Part shown: positions 62,348 to 64,000 of the stretch, one piece after another
Position numbering within the stretch: position 1 is the stretch's first letter
Layout of the letters: each line of letters opens with the position of its first letter
DNA from: Chloroflexota bacterium
Lineage (GTDB): Bacteria > Chloroflexota > Anaerolineae > Aggregatilineales > J027
Length of the DNA: 64,000 nt
Assembly: GCA_024434115.1 (NCBI GenBank)
Contig: QMIT01000007.1
Span: 248,001-312,000, forward strand
Direction of reading: 5' to 3'
Made by a program: the position numbers and the translations under genes
Notes under the pieces: generated by a model
The model's input: only the letters and a program-made list of their open reading frames with translations
The model's database searches: none
What the model was told of the DNA's origin: nothing

Positions 62348-62835
62348 AAAAATGCTTTCGGGTCGGAAGCTTCTTCGTGGTGTTCGTGTTTGGCCGTCGC
62401 AGTGTGTTTGACCGTGTGACCATTTTTGCCTGATTCTAGGCGGGGAATGACGCTCAGAACAAAAGTAAAGAGGAAGGTCGAGCCGACTGCTAAAATGTAT
62501 AACTCATAACCAACGACGATACCTACAATCGCCACCATCCAAATACTGGCAGCGGTTGTTAATCCATGAACGCTCGTTTTGCGCTGAAGCACCACGCCTG
62601 CCCCCAAAAAACCAATCCCAGTCAGGAGATTAGCTGTCATACGGGCTTCGCTGTCCGAACCGTAAATGATGCGGGACATAATCGTCAGCAAAGCACAACT
62701 CATACACACCAACATGTGGGTACGGAGGCCTGCTGGACGCTGACGTTTTTCACGGTCAAGGCCGGGGATAATTGCCAAAACACCAGCAATGGCAACTACG
62801 ACAAGTGCGTTCCACTGCTCGGAACTATATTCCAT
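62344..62835 (-). CDS. MgtC/SapB family membrane protein
   Basis: A 163-residue membrane protein with four hydrophobic segments. GLRTHMLVCMSCALLTIMS near residue 36 and LLTGIGFLGAGVVLQRKTSVHGLTTAASIW near 70-100 are the MgtC hallmark. MgtC proteins are linked to magnesium-limited growth and, in pathogens, to survival in macrophages. The C-terminal His-rich soluble domain of the longer form is missing; instead there is a short His-rich tail (KHEHHEE). It lies 6 bases after the PAAR-like gene on the same strand. Confidence 0.85.
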   Translation of the reverse strand: MEYSSEQWNALVVVAIAGVLAIIPGLDREKRQRPAGLRTHMLVCMSCALLTIMSRIIYGSDSEARMTANLLTGIGFLGAGVVLQRKTSVHGLTTAASIWMVAIVGIVVGYELYILAVGSTFLFTFVLSVIPRLESGKNGHTVKHTATAKHEHHEEASDPKAFF

Positions 62836-62841
62836 TTTACG

Positions 62842-63132
62842 CTAACCACCTATCAAGACCGTCGGTGCGCCTGAAATGATCGTTGTCGAAACGGGTGCGC
62901 CGGATTGGTTATTCACGCCAGAGACCATTGAAGTCGAGCGAGCCGCTGGGCGTCCCCCGATCATCACCGTCATTGACCCCATGGTAATCGCCCCTGAAAT
63001 GGCAGCCCCAGCCACCAAATCCCCAACGACAGCGGCGGGCATCCCACCAATCAACACATTGGGAACACCCGGCCCGGTAATTGCATCACCAGTGGCAGAC
63101 ATATCAGCTAGACGTGCGGCGGGAAATGACAT
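62842..63132 (-). CDS. PAAR-like spike protein
   Basis: A 96-residue protein made of Pro-Ala-Ala-Arg-type repeats. MSFPAARLADMSATGDAI opens it, GPGVPNVLIGGMPAAVVGDL and MIGGRPAARSTSM follow, and it ends VLIGG. PAAR proteins cap the spike of type VI secretion systems, phage tails and extracellular contractile systems, where they sharpen the tip and carry effectors. There is no VgrG, sheath or tube gene nearby. AAGGAA precedes the ATG on the reverse strand. It may be cotranscribed with the MgtC gene. Confidence 0.8.
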   Translation of the reverse strand: MSFPAARLADMSATGDAITGPGVPNVLIGGMPAAVVGDLVAGAAISGAITMGSMTVMIGGRPAARSTSMVSGVNNQSGAPVSTTIISGAPTVLIGG

Positions 63133-63197
63133 AGGTGGTTCAATTCCTTTCCAAGTTCGTTAAATTTATTTTACCGTATATGAGACAGCAGGTCAAT

Positions 63198-64000
63198 TTA
63201 GCGGCGCTCATCGTCAGGTAGGGCAATACGCAATGCGTCATAAAGAGAGCGTACTGGAATCACCTCGATTTTGCCAGCGGATTTCTCATCTCCCCGACGA
63301 GAACGTGGCACAATCGCCCGTCGAAAGCCTAACTTAGCCGCCTCATTTAGTCGGGTCGTTAATTGGCTGACAGCACGCAGTTCACCACTTAAACCGATTT
63401 CACCTACAATCGCCAAATCTGCCGGAACGGGGATATTACGGGCGCTGGACGCAATCGCAATCGCCACTGCCAAGTCTGCGGCGGGTTCATCAATCGTCAG
63501 ACCCGCCACTACATTGACAAATACATCTTGTTCGTAAAGGCGGAAGCCGACCCGCTGGGTTAAGACGGCAATCAGCAGTTGCAGGCGGTTAAAATCTACC
63601 CCATTGGCCGTGCGGCGCGGATTGGGATAGGCGGTCTGACTGGTCAGGGCTTGTACCTCAACCAATAACGGGCGTGTGCCTTCCATCGTAAGGGCAATGG
63701 CACTTCCCGGAGCGTTGACGACCCGTTCGGCCAAAAATACTTCGGACGGATTACTGACCTCAACCATACCACTGCCCTGCATTTCAAAGACACCTGTTTC
63801 GTTGGTCGCCCCAAACCGATTTTTGACACTTCGCAGCAGCCGATAAACCTGAAATGTATCCCCTTCAAGATACAACACCACGTCTACGATATGTTCCAAA
63901 ACACGCGGGCCAGCAATCGTACCCTCTTTGGTGACGTGCCCGACCAAAATAATCGCAATCCCGCTGGATTTTGCCAACATTTGTAGACGAGCCGCACATT
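63198..64000 (-). CDS. radA: DNA repair protein RadA, 3' part
   Basis: About 267 codons of the C-terminal part lie in the window; the gene runs past the right edge. IAIILVGHVTKEGTIAGPRVLEH and the diagnostic KNRFGATNETGVFEM motif are present, followed by the Lon-like domain (GIEAxx-type AIVGEIGLSGELRAVSQL). RadA is a RecA-like ATPase that drives branch migration during recombination repair and transformation. The reading frame is open across position 64000, with CAARLQ just upstream, as in the family. It may complement dprA in natural transformation. Confidence 0.95.
   Translation of the reverse strand, partial: CAARLQMLAKSSGIAIILVGHVTKEGTIAGPRVLEHIVDVVLYLEGDTFQVYRLLRSVKNRFGATNETGVFEMQGSGMVEVSNPSEVFLAERVVNAPGSAIALTMEGTRPLLVEVQALTSQTAYPNPRRTANGVDFNRLQLLIAVLTQRVGFRLYEQDVFVNVVAGLTIDEPAADLAVAIAIASSARNIPVPADLAIVGEIGLSGELRAVSQLTTRLNEAAKLGFRRAIVPRSRRGDEKSAGKIEVIPVRSLYDALRIALPDDERR

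Overview
This 64 kb window looks like a chromosomal segment of a Chloroflexota bacterium, probably Anaerolineae-like. That placement is inferred from gene content and style: Thr/Pro-rich secreted tails, a form II CO-dehydrogenase-like operon with coxDEFG accessory genes, a Flp-type pilin, a very large alpha-2-macroglobulin, and FtsQ/FtsA/FtsZ with a long Pro/Gln linker. No rRNA, tRNA, CRISPR array, transposase or phage gene was found. No gap without a gene exceeds about 290 bases.

Layout. 1-7.3 kb: information-processing genes (rplY end, zinc-ribbon protein, O-methyltransferase, lipoprotein, dnaN, then ffh-rpsP-khpA-rimM-dprA). 7.3-15 kb: mannose-1-phosphate guanylyltransferase, a Pro-rich membrane protein, fabD, a micro-ORF plus terminator leader ahead of a SWIM zinc-finger gene, a UPF0173 hydrolase, a SbcD-like nuclease, a 48-residue Flp pilin and a nitrilase-family amidase. 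15-18 kb: a complete kynurenine operon (kynU-kynB-kynA) taking tryptophan to anthranilate. 18-28 kb: a WD40-like secreted protein, a 2116-residue alpha-2-macroglobulin with an intact thioester motif, a membrane protein and a GT39-like glycosyltransferase. 28-38 kb: division and wall cluster (ftsW-murG-cvpA-murC-murB-ftsQ-ftsA-ftsZ). 38-46 kb: membrane protein, single-domain response regulator, secreted HELGH protein, L,D-transpeptidase, beta-propeller, LON-domain protein, plsX and fabF. 46-49 kb: pterin and folate genes (carbinolamine dehydratase, folE; divergent folB-folK) with a lytic transglycosylase. 49-58.5 kb: coxG-coxS-coxL-coxM, terminator, coxD-coxE, a TIR-domain gene, xdhC and a MoeA-like gene. 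58.5-64 kb: AAC(3)-like acetyltransferase, rplI, RodZ-like protein, methyltransferase, MgtC family protein, PAAR-like protein and the 3' part of radA.

The most unusual points are: the promoter/operator/16-codon ORF/terminator unit before the SWIM gene; the TIR protein, with its NADase-type glutamate, inside the molybdenum hydroxylase accessory operon; a FolK with an unexplained C-terminal domain; a MurG whose usual glycine-loop His is Gly; a hairpin placed against the ftsZ ribosome binding site; and a lone PAAR-like protein. Functional names rest on motif recognition by eye. No similarity search was run, and promoters and terminators were judged from consensus and stem-loop geometry only.
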